Shown here: positions 27,827 to 41,103 of the stretch, piece after piece
How the letters are laid out: each line of letters starts with the position of its first letter
How positions within the stretch are numbered: the stretch's first letter is position 1
From: Burkholderiales bacterium UBA4657
Lineage (GTDB): Bacteria > Pseudomonadota > Gammaproteobacteria > Burkholderiales > Burkholderiaceae_E
DNA length: 64,000 nt
Direction of reading: 5' to 3'
NCBI GenBank assembly: GCA_002405475.1
Contig: DHLX01000018.1
Location: forward strand, 186,001 to 250,000
Notes under the pieces: model-generated
What the model was told of the DNA's origin: nothing
Seen by the model: only the letters and a program-made list of their open reading frames with translations
Database searches by the model: none
Program-made: the position numbers and the translations under genes

Positions 27827-28481
27827 GTCCTTGTGATTTGCGTACGACGCCAACCAGGTAATTGACCGTCAGCATGGTGACCGAGGGGTTGCCACGTGAC
27901 TGGTCGGGGCCAGTTCGATAACGCCCGGCGACGCCAATTTCCGGCGTGCCCTGAACCCCGTACAGGTCAGGCAACTTCATCGAGGTCGTGGCCTTGGCGC
28001 GCACTTCCTTGCTGTTGAAAAATTGCAGCCAGCGTCCCCGGTCAACGCCCTGTTTGGCCATGTAATCGGCAATCACGCTCTCGCTCGGTGCGGCCGGCGG
28101 GCGTGGCAGGGCACCATCCTTGTGTATCGCCTGAAAAACCTGCAGATGCAGTCTTTCCACCAGATTCATGGCTTCGAGCGTAAAGTACAAACGGACGTAA
28201 GCCTCAAACTTGGGGTCGAAGCTAAGCGGTGCATGAATGAAATTGGCATCTGCTGGCTTGGTTTTCAGCCATTCCTGTATCACTGGCTGGAACGCATAGC
28301 AGTGCGGGCAGGTATATTGAAAAAACTCCACCACATCGACATGAGTCGCGCTGGAGTTTGGCAATGGTTTAGGTACCAGTTTGTAGTCCACACCCTCACG
28401 CGGCAAGCGCTGCGACAAAGCGGGCAGGGGCAGGCTCAAGGCCAAGGCACTGGTCAACAAGGTACGGCGGTCAAGGCTCAT
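27819..28481 (-). CDS. dsbA: Thiol:disulfide interchange protein DsbA
   Basis: A 220-residue periplasmic oxidoreductase. The signal peptide (residues about 1-23, LLTSALALSLPLPALS) precedes a thioredoxin fold with active site YTCPHCYAFQP near residue 58 and the cis-proline loop GVQGTPEIGVAGRY near residue 180. It introduces disulfides into exported proteins. The gene follows the SPOR protein gene by 27 bp and overlaps the start of the SDR gene. Confidence 0.94.
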   Translation of the reverse strand: MSLDRRTLLTSALALSLPLPALSQRLPREGVDYKLVPKPLPNSSATHVDVVEFFQYTCPHCYAFQPVIQEWLKTKPADANFIHAPLSFDPKFEAYVRLYFTLEAMNLVERLHLQVFQAIHKDGALPRPPAAPSESVIADYMAKQGVDRGRWLQFFNSKEVRAKATTSMKLPDLYGVQGTPEIGVAGRYRTGPDQSRGNPSVTMLTVNYLVGVVRKSQGRG

Positions 28482-28508
28482 ACAGGCTCCTGAAAAAAGC
28501 TTGGCTGT

Positions 28509-29177
28509 TCAGCGTGCCGTCGCAGGTGTTTTGCCCGCTACCGGCTCGTTGACGGGAATACGAATCAGGGTGGTATCCATCTTGTTCTGGGACAAGGCCG
28601 CACGAATGCGGTTCACGTCGTCCATCTGGTCAACGGGACCAATACGCACACGATGCAGGGTTTTGCCATCACGCTCGCGTTTGGAAATACTGGCCTCAAA
28701 ACCCATCAGTGCCAGTTTGGCGCGCATGGCGTCGGCTTCGGCCTCACTCTCATAAGCACCCACTTGCAGCAGATAGCGGTTCTTGCCGTCATCAGCCGAT
28801 TTGGGCTCTTCCTTGGCCAGACTTTTGTCGGGTACGGCGGTGCTTTCCTGGGGCTTGCCCGGTAGCAGGTTATACAGGCTGAACTGGCCGTCCGCCCCTG
28901 CGACTGCAGCTGGTGCTGTCGCGGCGGGCGCAGCGCTGGCGTCGGTGGGGGCAGATTTGGGGCTGTCTTTTCCTTGTAATGATTTGTTCGGATCGGGCAA
29001 AGACCCCGGCGCGGACGCGGGGCTAGTCGCCTTGGTGCCGACCCGATCAACAAAAGGCACCGGGGCGCGCGTAATGAACAGCGCGACTGCGACCGCAACC
29101 CCCAGACCTATGATCATGCCAATGATCAGACCCAGAAAAGTACCGCCGCGTTGTGAGGTCAGACTAGTCGTACCCAT
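28509..29177 (-). CDS. SPOR-domain cell-division-type membrane protein
   Basis: A 222-residue protein with a short cytoplasmic N-terminus, one membrane helix (FLGLIIGMIIGLGVAVAVAL, residues about 14-33), a long Ala/Pro/Lys-rich periplasmic linker and a C-terminal SPOR domain (YLLQVGAYESEAEADAMRAK, then LALMGFEASI) that binds denuded glycan at the septum. This is the FtsN-like layout. The start at 29177 follows AAAGG; a frame starting at 29201 has no ribosome site. It lies between argS and dsbA, as in other betaproteobacteria. Confidence 0.9.
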   Translation of the reverse strand: MGTTSLTSQRGGTFLGLIIGMIIGLGVAVAVALFITRAPVPFVDRVGTKATSPASAPGSLPDPNKSLQGKDSPKSAPTDASAAPAATAPAAVAGADGQFSLYNLLPGKPQESTAVPDKSLAKEEPKSADDGKNRYLLQVGAYESEAEADAMRAKLALMGFEASISKRERDGKTLHRVRIGPVDQMDDVNRIRAALSQNKMDTTLIRIPVNEPVAGKTPATAR

Positions 29178-29233
29178 GTAAACCTTTGCAGAGAGAGCCA
29201 TAGCAAGATCGGCTCGAATTCACTATCGCATTG

Positions 29234-30913
29234 TCACATTTTATCCGGTGCACTGACACCCAAAAGTGACAAACCGTTACGCAAGACTTGTTGTGTCGCA
29301 GCCAACAGTGCCAGCCGTGCTGTTTTGACGCGTTCATCCTCGACCAGTACGCGCTCGGCGTTATAAAAACTGTGAAAGTCAGCGGCCAGATCCTTCAGGT
29401 AAAACGCCACCTGGTGCGGTGCCAGATCACGCGCTGCCTCGGCCAGCAGGTCGGGGTATTCGCCCAGACGCTGCAATAAGGCCTGAGCCTTGTCGCCCGT
29501 CAAAGGGCTCAAATCGGCCTGCTTCAATACCGCCAGTTCACCACCCCAGCTGTTGAGTATGGAACTAATGCGGGCATGCGCGTACTGCACGTAATAGACC
29601 GGGTTTTCATCGCTCTGCTTCAAGGCCAGATCGACATCAAACACAAATTCGGTATCGGCCTTGCGGCTGATCAAAAAGAAGCGCACCGCGTCGCGCCCGG
29701 TCCAGTCAATTAAATCGCGCACCGTCACGTAGGAACCGGCACGCTTGGAAATTTTGACTTCTTCGCCACCGCGCATGACCGTGACCATTTTGTGCAGTAC
29801 ATAGTCCGGATAGCCGGCAGGGATACCCACACCGCAGGCCTGCAAGCCAGCGCGCACCCGCGCTATGGTGCCGTGGTGGTCGCTGCCCTGAATGTTGATG
29901 ACTTTCTCAAAGCCGCGTTGCCACTTGGTAATGTGATAGGCCACGTCAGGCACAAAATAGGTATAAGTGCCGTCAGATTTACGCATAACGCGGTCTTTGT
30001 CGTCGCCGTAGTCGGTGGTGCGCAGCCAGAGCGCACCCTCGTGCTCGTAAGTCTTGCCCGCCGCTACCAGCGCCTGCACCGCGGCCTCAACTTTGCCGTC
30101 GCTATACAGGCTCGATTCTAGGTAGTAATGGTCGAATTTGACGCCAAAAGCCTGCAAGTCCAAGTCTTGTTCGTGGCGCAAATAGGCGACCGCAAACTGG
30201 CGAATACTGTCCAGATCGTTGATATCGCCGCTGGCCGTGAATTGACGGTCATCGGCATGGACGGTTTTTTGTGCCAGAAATTCAGCGGCAATGTCAGCAA
30301 TATAGTCGCCGTTATAGGCGGCCTCGGGCCAGTCACGGTCGCCCGGCTTCAAGCCGCGGCAGCGTGCTTGTACCGAAATGGCCAGATTGCCAATCTGCAC
30401 CCCGGCATCGTTGTAATAAAACTCGCGCGTCACCGACCAGCCCTGCGCTGCCATTAAATGACAAAGGGCATCGCCCAAAGCGGCCTGCCGGCCATGCCCG
30501 ACGTGCAGGGGGCCCGTCGGGTTGGCCGAGACAAACTCGACCATGACGCGGTGTCCGGCCGCCGCAGCGCTGGTGCCAAAGCACCCGGCTTGCTCCAGTA
30601 CGACCCGTACCACCTGCTGCTTGACGGCAGGCTGCAAGTACAAATTGATAAAACCGGGGCCTGCCAGTTCGGCACGGTGGAGCCAGTCTTGAGCCGCGGT
30701 GCTCTGCGTCAAAGCGTCTATCAGGGCTTGCGCCAATTCGCGCGGGTTGCGTTTCAGGGGTTTGGCCAACTGCATGGCCACATTAGTCGCCAGGTCGCCA
30801 TGCGCCGCGACCTTGGGGCGCTCAAGCACGATGTTTGCGCTTACTTCGCCGCAAACATTTTTAATGGCTTGTTCCAGCGAATGAATAATGGCGAGTTTCA
30901 GGGACGGCAGCAT
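29234..30913 (-). CDS. argS: Arginyl-tRNA synthetase
   Basis: A 559-residue class I synthetase that charges tRNA-Arg. The HIGH motif is [20 protein letters not shown] near residue 130, and the KMSKS loop is the variant [20 protein letters not shown] near residue 380. The N-terminal additional domain and C-terminal DALR anticodon-binding domain are both present. Length matches the family. Confidence 0.97.
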   Translation of the reverse strand: MLPSLKLAIIHSLEQAIKNVCGEVSANIVLERPKVAAHGDLATNVAMQLAKPLKRNPRELAQALIDALTQSTAAQDWLHRAELAGPGFINLYLQPAVKQQVVRVVLEQAGCFGTSAAAAGHRVMVEFVSANPTGPLHVGHGRQAALGDALCHLMAAQGWSVTREFYYNDAGVQIGNLAISVQARCRGLKPGDRDWPEAAYNGDYIADIAAEFLAQKTVHADDRQFTASGDINDLDSIRQFAVAYLRHEQDLDLQAFGVKFDHYYLESSLYSDGKVEAAVQALVAAGKTYEHEGALWLRTTDYGDDKDRVMRKSDGTYTYFVPDVAYHITKWQRGFEKVINIQGSDHHGTIARVRAGLQACGVGIPAGYPDYVLHKMVTVMRGGEEVKISKRAGSYVTVRDLIDWTGRDAVRFFLISRKADTEFVFDVDLALKQSDENPVYYVQYAHARISSILNSWGGELAVLKQADLSPLTGDKAQALLQRLGEYPDLLAEAARDLAPHQVAFYLKDLAADFHSFYNAERVLVEDERVKTARLALLAATQQVLRNGLSLLGVSAPDKM

Positions 30914-31040
30914 GAATAGGTGTTATGGCAAGCAAGAAAAAGAGGACAGCGGGGGATTATAGGGGGTTTGCCAGACAGTAGGCTGGATCAAGAAGCTCAA
31001 GCAGCTTGCCGCGGGCAAGATATCCGTTTTGCAATATCAC

Positions 31041-31793
31041 TCACGAAGCGGGGTCTTCTGGTTCAAACTTATCCCACAAAGCGGTTTTGAACCAGGCTGG
31101 CATCTCGTCGGTTTTCATTTCAATTCCTACACCATCTGTCACCTCGGCAATCCATACACGCTCTGAACCTGAATTGTCAAAAATATAGGCCCGGTCGGCA
31201 TATGAAACAGCTTGCGACAGCAATTGCAACGAGCGGACATACCGACTGCGAATCTTGTCTTCAGCTACAGGATGCCCGCCCGTCTCAACACGGTATTGCA
31301 CACGTGCCACATTAATCTCGGGGTCTTCTGTGGCCACAAAATACAGGTAGGTGCGATAGCCAGCCTGCTGCGCTTTGTGCAATAGCTCAACCTTGTCAGG
31401 CGACGACATGACGGTTTCAAGCGTGAATGAGACCTGCGCCGCCAGCAACTTGCTGCGGATGAAGTCAGCTAATACCGAAGCCCAGTACGAATTGATAACG
31501 ACCGTACCAAAGCCTACGTTGCCATCTACCAACGTCAACTGCTGCGCTTGTGGCAAAAGTCCCTCTTTGTCCAACAAGGTGGATGCCTGCAGGAATGTTT
31601 GAAGCTCCGCCGAATCCGCCATGACCTCAAAGTTGGCCAAGTTCAAATGCCCACCTGTGCGGATCACTCTTTCTATCTCATCGGAATTGACATACACACC
31701 AAGCCATTCTGGTGGCAGTATGTCTTTGATCGTACTTTTACCAGAGCCATTGGGCCCTGCGAACATACGCAGGCGCGGTACCAGTGCCGTCAT
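31041..31793 (-). CDS. Zeta-toxin-family kinase (probable toxin of a TA pair)
   Basis: A 250-residue P-loop kinase. Walker A is FAGPNGSGKSTIKD (residues 11-24), followed by GVYVNSDEIERVI, FTLETVMSSPDKVELLHKAQ, and the arginine-rich lid region VARVQYRVETGGHPVAEDKI. These fit the zeta/COG4185 family, whose best-studied members phosphorylate UDP-N-acetylglucosamine and block peptidoglycan synthesis. The ATG at 31793 overlaps the upstream small gene (ATGA); the frame also allows TTG at 31799. A non-toxic AAA kinase is an alternative. Confidence 0.85.
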   Translation of the reverse strand: MTALVPRLRMFAGPNGSGKSTIKDILPPEWLGVYVNSDEIERVIRTGGHLNLANFEVMADSAELQTFLQASTLLDKEGLLPQAQQLTLVDGNVGFGTVVINSYWASVLADFIRSKLLAAQVSFTLETVMSSPDKVELLHKAQQAGYRTYLYFVATEDPEINVARVQYRVETGGHPVAEDKIRSRYVRSLQLLSQAVSYADRAYIFDNSGSERVWIAEVTDGVGIEMKTDEMPAWFKTALWDKFEPEDPAS

Positions 31794-32038
31794 ACGCAAC
31801 GTGCCCGTACACGCTTGGCACCTATCTTTACCGCAACAGGTTTTGCAATGGAGCGAATCACGCGCACCGAGCCCTCTGAGGTGGTTTCAATCAATTGTCC
31901 ATTACGTGCCTCGACCACCTTTCCACTGATGGTGAGTGCCTGTAAATAGGCGCGCTTGACGGCACTACCTGCCAACTCCGGAATACGGGCTTCCATGTGT
32001 TGCATGGATTCTTCGCTCATTCGTGAAGACGGCTTCAT
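31790..32038 (-). CDS. Small partner protein, putative antitoxin
   Basis: An 82-residue basic protein (MKPSSRMSEESMQHMEARIP at the start, ending AKPVAVKIGAKRVRARCV). I recognise no DNA-binding fold and no similarity to the classical epsilon antitoxin. It has a strong AGGAG ribosome site, its own promoter upstream, and a 4-bp overlap with the zeta-kinase gene. That arrangement is the standard antitoxin-first order, and the antitoxin role is inferred only from it. Confidence 0.68.
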   Translation of the reverse strand: MKPSSRMSEESMQHMEARIPELAGSAVKRAYLQALTISGKVVEARNGQLIETTSEGSVRVIRSIAKPVAVKIGAKRVRARCV

Positions 32039-32077
32039 GGGGTACTCCTAGGTGGGTAACATTGATACCGGTTGAAT

Positions 32078-32106
32078 TTTATACAAATCGCCTGCACTGT
32101 TTGCAA
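32078..32106 (-). promoter_or_regulatory. Sigma-70 promoter of the zeta-kinase pair
   Basis: On the minus strand TTGCAA and TATAAA are separated by exactly 17 bp, placing the start near 32071, about 33 bp before the small gene's ATG. It lies in the 122-bp gap after metH, so the pair is an independent transcription unit. Confidence 0.72.
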
Positions 32107-32160
32107 AGTAGCTCAAACGAGTACCTCGCAGAGTCGAACGCAGCTCGCGATTCCGAGGCA

Positions 32161-35850
<3,690 letters not shown>

Positions 35851-35936
35851 AAGGGTTTCCGGGCTAAGATAAGACGTTAAGCCCGTATTGTACCTAGCCC
35901 GGTACCGAGCCCGATACCTGTTTGGAAGCGTATGAA

Positions 35937-37016
35937 ATGAATCTTCCCAGTCTTATGACCTGGATTCTGATTGGCCTCAATGCCCTGGTATTTTTGGCGT
36001 CGGTACTCGCGGGTAACGATTTACTGACCGGCAGCCCGGAACTGATGCTGGAATGGGGTGCGAACCATGCCCCGCTCACTCTGAATGGCGAGTACTGGCG
36101 TTTACTGACCAGCATGTTTTTACACTGGGGAGTATTGCACCTGGGCATGAATATGCTGGCCTTGTGGAGCGGTGGACGTATTGTCGAGGCCTGGTACGGG
36201 CGCTGGCGCTATTTCCTGCTCTATGTGTTTTCCGGGCTGGCGGGCAGTCTGGCCTCGACCTGGTGGCACGCCGAAGCGCTGGGCGCAGGAGCATCGGGCG
36301 CGGTGTTTGGTGTCTTTGGTGCCATATTTATCGTCGCCATGCTGGCCGGTAAACGCAACCCGCAGTTTCAGGCGCTACGCAGCAATTTATGGATGTTCAT
36401 CGTCTATAACGCTGCCTTTGGCTTTGCCATTCCGCAAATTGACATGGCGGCACACGTCGCCGGATTTCTGGCGGGCGGGGTGCTGGCGCTGGCGCTGCGC
36501 CCGGCCTGGCACTGGAGCAAGGCGCTGCTGTCGCTGGCTGTGTTCGTTCTTGCCGGGGTTCTGGTTTTGAGTGCGATGCAATCAGGTCGCGGTGCCACTT
36601 CCTCCAGCCTGGTCGAGCGCACACGGTTTCAGGCGCGGCTTGACAGCTTTGGGCAAAAAGCCGAAGCACTGGATAAACGCCTTGGGCAGTGGGTCGATGC
36701 CGTGCGTAACGACAAGATGAGCGAGGCCGAATTCCGCGAACGCCTGCAACAGGAACTGGTACCCGCCTGGAAACAGCAACGCGCTGTGCTTGCACCTGAA
36801 GCCCAGACCCAGGCGCTGGCACCCGACCCTTACCTGGCCGCCCTGCGCGCTGCCGTACTCGACTATATTGACGCTCGACTGGCGATACTGGAAGCCATCG
36901 CCGACAATACGGAAATCAGCGAGCAGCAAGCGCAACAATGGCAAATGCGCGCCAGGGCAGCCGCACAACGGCTGCGCGAATTGCAAACCACTCCACCACG
37001 CCCCGGATCACCATGA
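35937..37016 (+). CDS. Rhomboid-family intramembrane serine protease
   Basis: A 359-residue protein with about six membrane helices. Catalytic residues are visible: Ser120 in [16 protein letters not shown] and His173 in [17 protein letters not shown], plus the helix-2 [14 protein letters not shown] motif. A hydrophilic C-terminal extension (about residues 215-359), rich in Gln/Ala/Arg, is predicted coiled-coil. The ATG at 35937 is preferred to the TTG at 35922. Its stop overlaps the rhodanese start (ATGA). Substrate unknown. Confidence 0.9.
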   Translation: MNLPSLMTWILIGLNALVFLASVLAGNDLLTGSPELMLEWGANHAPLTLNGEYWRLLTSMFLHWGVLHLGMNMLALWSGGRIVEAWYGRWRYFLLYVFSGLAGSLASTWWHAEALGAGASGAVFGVFGAIFIVAMLAGKRNPQFQALRSNLWMFIVYNAAFGFAIPQIDMAAHVAGFLAGGVLALALRPAWHWSKALLSLAVFVLAGVLVLSAMQSGRGATSSSLVERTRFQARLDSFGQKAEALDKRLGQWVDAVRNDKMSEAEFRERLQQELVPAWKQQRAVLAPEAQTQALAPDPYLAALRAAVLDYIDARLAILEAIADNTEISEQQAQQWQMRARAAAQRLRELQTTPPRPGSP

Positions 37017-37405
37017 AACATTTATTGCCGCAACAGGCGGCGCATTGGCTGCAACAACACCCCGATACGGTATTTGTCGATTGCCGTACCGACATTGAGT
37101 TTTTGTTTGTCGGCCACCCCCTAGGCGCGCTGAATGTGCCCTGGCACCAGCCCCCTGACTGGGAAGTGAACCCGCAATTTGTGGCGGAAGTTTCAGCGCT
37201 GGCTGAACATAACAAAGACCGTGCTGTCATGCTCATCTGCCGTAGCGGCACCCGCTCAGCCGAAGCTGCCGCAGCACTGGAACAGGCCGGTTTTCAAGAG
37301 GTGATTAACGTAGTGCATGGTTTTGAAGGCGAGCGCGATGAAAATGACCATCGCGGCCGACTCAATGGCTGGCGCTTTGACGGGTTGCCGTGGGAGCAGA
37401 CTTGA
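37013..37405 (+). CDS. Rhodanese-like sulfurtransferase
   Basis: A 130-residue single rhodanese domain. The active-site loop is LICRSGTRSAEAA with the catalytic cysteine near residue 80; VFVDCRTDIEFLFVGHPLGA and NVVHGFEGERDENDHRG are family features. It is translationally coupled to the rhomboid gene. Proteins of this kind bind or transfer sulfane sulfur; no partner is evident. Confidence 0.91.
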   Translation: MKHLLPQQAAHWLQQHPDTVFVDCRTDIEFLFVGHPLGALNVPWHQPPDWEVNPQFVAEVSALAEHNKDRAVMLICRSGTRSAEAAAALEQAGFQEVINVVHGFEGERDENDHRGRLNGWRFDGLPWEQT

Positions 37406-37415
37406 GCGCGCCGGG

Positions 37416-37712
37416 CTAGTGCAGCACAACGGGTTGTTGCATGAGTGAACTGAAGCCGGCCAGAAAGTCGTCTATTTCTTCCATAGTAGGTTCGTTGTCT
37501 ATCAGTTGCTGTACTTGTTGCCGAAACCGTACAGCCAGCGCTCCGTCTATAAAAATTTCCTTGCGTGAAAATTTGTCGACGATTTCGTAGCCGCCCAGAA
37601 AGACAGTATCGGGTTCCTGTTCGGGCGTAGTGTCAGCGGCTTCAAGGTCGGCGGCCATAATGCCTTTGAATTCGACCACGCAATAATTCGGGCTGTTGTA
37701 GATCATGTCCAT
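37416..37712 (-). CDS. DUF3567 family protein
   Basis: A 98-residue protein opening MDMIYNSPNYCVVEF and containing GGYEIVDKFSRKEIFIDGAL, the hallmarks of DUF3567, a family restricted to betaproteobacteria as far as I know. Acidic C-terminal half, no membrane segment. It ends 10 bp from the convergent rhodanese stop. Function unknown. Confidence 0.86.
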   Translation of the reverse strand: MDMIYNSPNYCVVEFKGIMAADLEAADTTPEQEPDTVFLGGYEIVDKFSRKEIFIDGALAVRFRQQVQQLIDNEPTMEEIDDFLAGFSSLMQQPVVLH

Positions 37713-37809
37713 ACCGGGCTCCTCCAGCGGGCGGCTTAAATCCGCTTATGTCTGATTACGGAAGGAAATGAGGCGGCTTGAGACCTGTTTCAAGGGCGCG
37801 TGAAAAATA

Positions 37810-38169
37810 TCACGCCGGGTGTTGCGGCGGTGCTATTGGGTCTGGCGCGGCGTAATGCAGGTGCTGTGCCAGCGCACCCGTCGCCAGTTGCTGTTTAAAC
37901 CGCTCCAGATGTTCGACCTGACTCAGGTACAGCACGATGCGCTGCGGTTTTTCGTGCCGGATGACCCGACCCAGGGTGACTTGCAGCGCTAACTGGCCGA
38001 CGCAGCAAACGCAGCCGGACACCACGTGTTCGGCCAGCCCTTCCATTTCAACTGGCGGAAACAGGCCTTCGCAAATAATGCTCCAGCGTTCGGCATCGGG
38101 TTTGCCGAGCAAGAAAACACGTAAGGCCTCAACCTGGCCGCGCGCAAAGAGATGTACCGGAATGCTCAT
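37810..38169 (-). CDS. CobW-like (COG0523) remnant without P-loop
   Basis: A 119-residue protein. SGCVCCVGQLALQVTLGRVI, followed by PQRIVLYLSQVEHLERF, aligns by eye with the GCxCC metal-binding stretch and following strand of COG0523 GTPases. The N-terminus (MSIPVHLFARGQ) occupies the place of the usual Walker A strand but has no GxGKT. It ends soon after the domain's Walker-like strand, so most of the GTPase and the whole CobW C-terminal domain are missing. It starts 6 bp after trkH. It may be a metal-binding protein or a decaying gene. Confidence 0.7.
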   Translation of the reverse strand: MSIPVHLFARGQVEALRVFLLGKPDAERWSIICEGLFPPVEMEGLAEHVVSGCVCCVGQLALQVTLGRVIRHEKPQRIVLYLSQVEHLERFKQQLATGALAQHLHYAAPDPIAPPQHPA

Positions 38170-38175
38170 GCTGTT

Positions 38176-39648
38176 CTACTTGCGCCAGAATGCCGGGGTG
38201 AACAAAACCAGCAGGGTGAACAATTCCAGCCGTCCCAGCAGCATGGTCAGGGTGCAGACCCAGGTCTGGAAGTCGCTCAGGCTCTGGTAATTGGATGCCG
38301 GACCGACCTGACCCAGCCCCGGCCCCATGTTGTTGATGCAGGCCATGACGGCGGTAAACGCACTTTTTTCATCCATCCCGGAGAGTAGTAATAAAAACGT
38401 GGCGATGATGATGGTCATGCCGTACATGAGCATGAAGGCCATGATGGCGAAGACTACTTTGTTATCAATGGCGACTCGCCCCAGCCGTACCGGGTTGATT
38501 TGTTTCGGGTGCAGGGCGCGCGACAGTTCGCGCCCGGCTTGTTGTAATAGCACCAGGGCGCGAATCATTTTGATGCCGCCGCCGGTGGAGCCGGAACTGG
38601 TGGCAAAGCAGGATAGAAAAATCATTAAAACCGGCACGAAAATGGGCCATTGTTCATAGTCGGTATTAGCAAAGCCGGTGGTGGTGGCTATGGACACCGT
38701 GTTGAAAACACCGTAGCGCAGGGCGTCGCCAAAGTCACCATAGACGCCGCGCTGGTACAGGTAAATACTAATCAACAGCGCACTGCCGACCAGGGCGAGC
38801 AAGACAAAACGTGCTTCCGGGCAGGCCCAATAGGGGTTGAGTGACTTGCGCCGCCAGGCCAGAAAATGCATGGAAAAATTGATGCTTGCCAGCAGCATGA
38901 AAGCCACCGCGACCCAATCGACCGCCGGGTGCGCGGCAAAGGCGCCAAAGCTGGCATCGTAGGTGGAAAAACCGCCCAGCCCCATAGTGGAAAAGGCGTG
39001 ACACACGGCGTCGAGCCAGTTCATGCCGGCCAGTTTGAACGCGGTGATGCAGGCCAGGGTAATGGCAAAATACACTGCGTATAAACCTTTGGCAGTTTCG
39101 GCTATGCGCGGGGTCAGCTTGCTTTCTTTCATCGGCCCCGGCGTTTCGGCCTTGTAGATCTGGCTGCCACCGACCCCCAGCAGCGGCAAAATGGCCACTG
39201 CCAGTACCAGGATGCCCATGCCGCCAAGCCAGACCAGAAAATGACGCCATACGTTTATCGAGGCTGGCAGGTGCTCAAGCCCGGTCAGGACGGTGGCGCC
39301 CGACGTCGTCAGACCTGAAACAGTTTCAAAATAGGCATCGGTAAAGGACAGTGGGGTACCATTCTGTTGAAAATAAAATAGCAGCGGCAAGGTGGCAAAA
39401 GCAGGTAGGGTGGTCCAGGTCAGACTGACCAATAAAAACCCATCGCGTGGTTGCAGTTCACGCTTATAGCGTCGCGTACCCCACCAGACCACAAAACCGC
39501 TCGCCATGGTGATCAGAATGGATTCATCATAGGCCAGCAGGGCGGCGTCGCTACCGACCCAGGCCACCATGAGCGGTACCAGCATGGTGGCACCGAACAG
39601 CAATACAGTCAGCCCCAGCACATGCAGAACAGCCAAAAGGGTAAACAT
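38176..39648 (-). CDS. trkH: Trk potassium uptake protein TrkH
   Basis: A 490-residue polytopic potassium channel. Four selectivity-filter repeats are visible: SGLTTSGATVLTG, STMGLGGFSTYDA, SIATTTGFANTDYE and ACINNMGPGLGQVG. With cytosolic TrkA it imports potassium driven by membrane potential and gated by nucleotides. It starts 9 bp after trkA in the same operon. Length normal. Confidence 0.96.
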   Translation of the reverse strand: MFTLLAVLHVLGLTVLLFGATMLVPLMVAWVGSDAALLAYDESILITMASGFVVWWGTRRYKRELQPRDGFLLVSLTWTTLPAFATLPLLFYFQQNGTPLSFTDAYFETVSGLTTSGATVLTGLEHLPASINVWRHFLVWLGGMGILVLAVAILPLLGVGGSQIYKAETPGPMKESKLTPRIAETAKGLYAVYFAITLACITAFKLAGMNWLDAVCHAFSTMGLGGFSTYDASFGAFAAHPAVDWVAVAFMLLASINFSMHFLAWRRKSLNPYWACPEARFVLLALVGSALLISIYLYQRGVYGDFGDALRYGVFNTVSIATTTGFANTDYEQWPIFVPVLMIFLSCFATSSGSTGGGIKMIRALVLLQQAGRELSRALHPKQINPVRLGRVAIDNKVVFAIMAFMLMYGMTIIIATFLLLLSGMDEKSAFTAVMACINNMGPGLGQVGPASNYQSLSDFQTWVCTLTMLLGRLELFTLLVLFTPAFWRK

Positions 39649-39657
39649 GGTGCTCCG

Positions 39658-41079
39658 TCAGATGAAGGCCGCGCTAACCTGAAACAATTTTTCCACTTTG
39701 GGAATAATGCGCTTGTTGTCACAAAAAACGATCAAATGGTCTTCTGGCTCGATGACGGTGTCATGGTGTGCCGCCAATACCTTGGCATGGCGAACGTCGC
39801 CGGATGCCCCGTTGCCATGCTCCGCTGGCATACCACGCACGATCGCGCCTATCATGGCACCTCGCGGCAGTTCTATTTCGTCGATGCGGCGTCCCACGAC
39901 TTTGGAGCTGCTTTTATCGCCGTGGGCAATGGCTTCAATGGCCTCGGCGGCGCCGCGGCGCAGCGAGTGTACCGCCACAACGTCGCCACGGCGTACATGC
40001 TTGAGCAGTTCACCCAGCGTTGATTGTGACGGCGCTATGGCAATGTCGATACCGCTGCCCTGCATCAGTTCAGCGTAGCTTTTGCGGTTGATAATGGCCA
40101 CGGTGCGACGTGCGCCGAGACGCTTGGCCAGCAGGCACGACATGATATTGTCTTCGTCGTCACTGGTCAGTGCCAGAAACAGGTCGCACTCGTCGACGTT
40201 TTCATTGACCAGCAGGTCTTCGTCGGTGGCGTCCGAATTCAGTACCAGGGTTTTGTTACTCAATTCGCTGGCCAGATATTCGCAGCGTTTTTTGTCGCGC
40301 TCGAGTAATTTGACGTTGTAATGGCCGTCGAGTTTTTTCGCCAGCCTCACGCCAATATTGCCACCACCGGCAATCATGATGCGCTTTACCGGTTTGTCCA
40401 TGCGCCGCAGTTCGGTCATGACCGCGCGGATATTTTCGCTGGCTGCCAGGCAAAAGACTTCGTCGCCCGGCTCTATGATGGTTCTGGCTTCGCACGGAAT
40501 GGCACGGTCATTGCGATAAACCGCTACGATGCGAACGTCGATATTTGGCAGTTGCTTGCGTATTTCACCGAGGGCCTGCTGGACCAGAGGGCCGCCACCA
40601 TAGGCGCGCACTGCTACCAGGCAGGCACGGCCTTCGGCAAATTCGAGTACCTGCAAGGCTTCAGGAAATTCAACCAGCTTTTCTATGGTTTCGACTACGG
40701 TCTGTTCCGGACAAATCAGGGTCTGTGCTTCAAACCCGCCATGGCCGGTAATTTCTGGTACGTCCTGGAATTCCATGGAGCGTACCCGGGCAATGCGGGT
40801 TGGGATGTTAAATAGACGTGCTGCCAGTTTGCATGCCACCAGATTGCTTTCGTCCAGCGCCGTGACCGCAATCAGCATGTCGGCATCTTCGGCACCCGCG
40901 CTGCGCAAGACGCTCGGGTGGGTGGCATTGCCGACTACACTACGTAAATCGAGCCGATCCTGCATTTGCGCCAGCTTGCTGGCATTGGTGTCCACTACGG
41001 TAATGTCGTTATGTTCCGATACCAGGCTTTCTGCTACCGATTCACCAACACGGCCCGCGCCAAGAATGATGATTTTCAT
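39658..41079 (-). CDS. trkA: Trk system potassium regulator TrkA
   Basis: A 473-residue cytoplasmic protein with two RCK_N Rossmann domains (MKIIILGAGRVGESVAESL at residue 1; RIMIAGGGNIGVRLAKKLDG near residue 234), each followed by an RCK_C domain. It binds NAD(H)/ATP and gates TrkH, whose gene follows. Located 24 bp after ntrX, it may share a transcript with the NtrYX genes. Confidence 0.96.
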   Translation of the reverse strand: MKIIILGAGRVGESVAESLVSEHNDITVVDTNASKLAQMQDRLDLRSVVGNATHPSVLRSAGAEDADMLIAVTALDESNLVACKLAARLFNIPTRIARVRSMEFQDVPEITGHGGFEAQTLICPEQTVVETIEKLVEFPEALQVLEFAEGRACLVAVRAYGGGPLVQQALGEIRKQLPNIDVRIVAVYRNDRAIPCEARTIIEPGDEVFCLAASENIRAVMTELRRMDKPVKRIMIAGGGNIGVRLAKKLDGHYNVKLLERDKKRCEYLASELSNKTLVLNSDATDEDLLVNENVDECDLFLALTSDDEDNIMSCLLAKRLGARRTVAIINRKSYAELMQGSGIDIAIAPSQSTLGELLKHVRRGDVVAVHSLRRGAAEAIEAIAHGDKSSSKVVGRRIDEIELPRGAMIGAIVRGMPAEHGNGASGDVRHAKVLAAHHDTVIEPEDHLIVFCDNKRIIPKVEKLFQVSAAFI

Positions 41080-41103
41080 GTGCTGGGCAAAACCCGTATC
41101 TGT

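Noticed and set aside
35851..35936. Cobalamin riboswitch ahead of metH
   Set aside because: The gap to the divergent rhomboid gene is under 90 bp, too short for the full element, and no B12-box-like sequence was seen.
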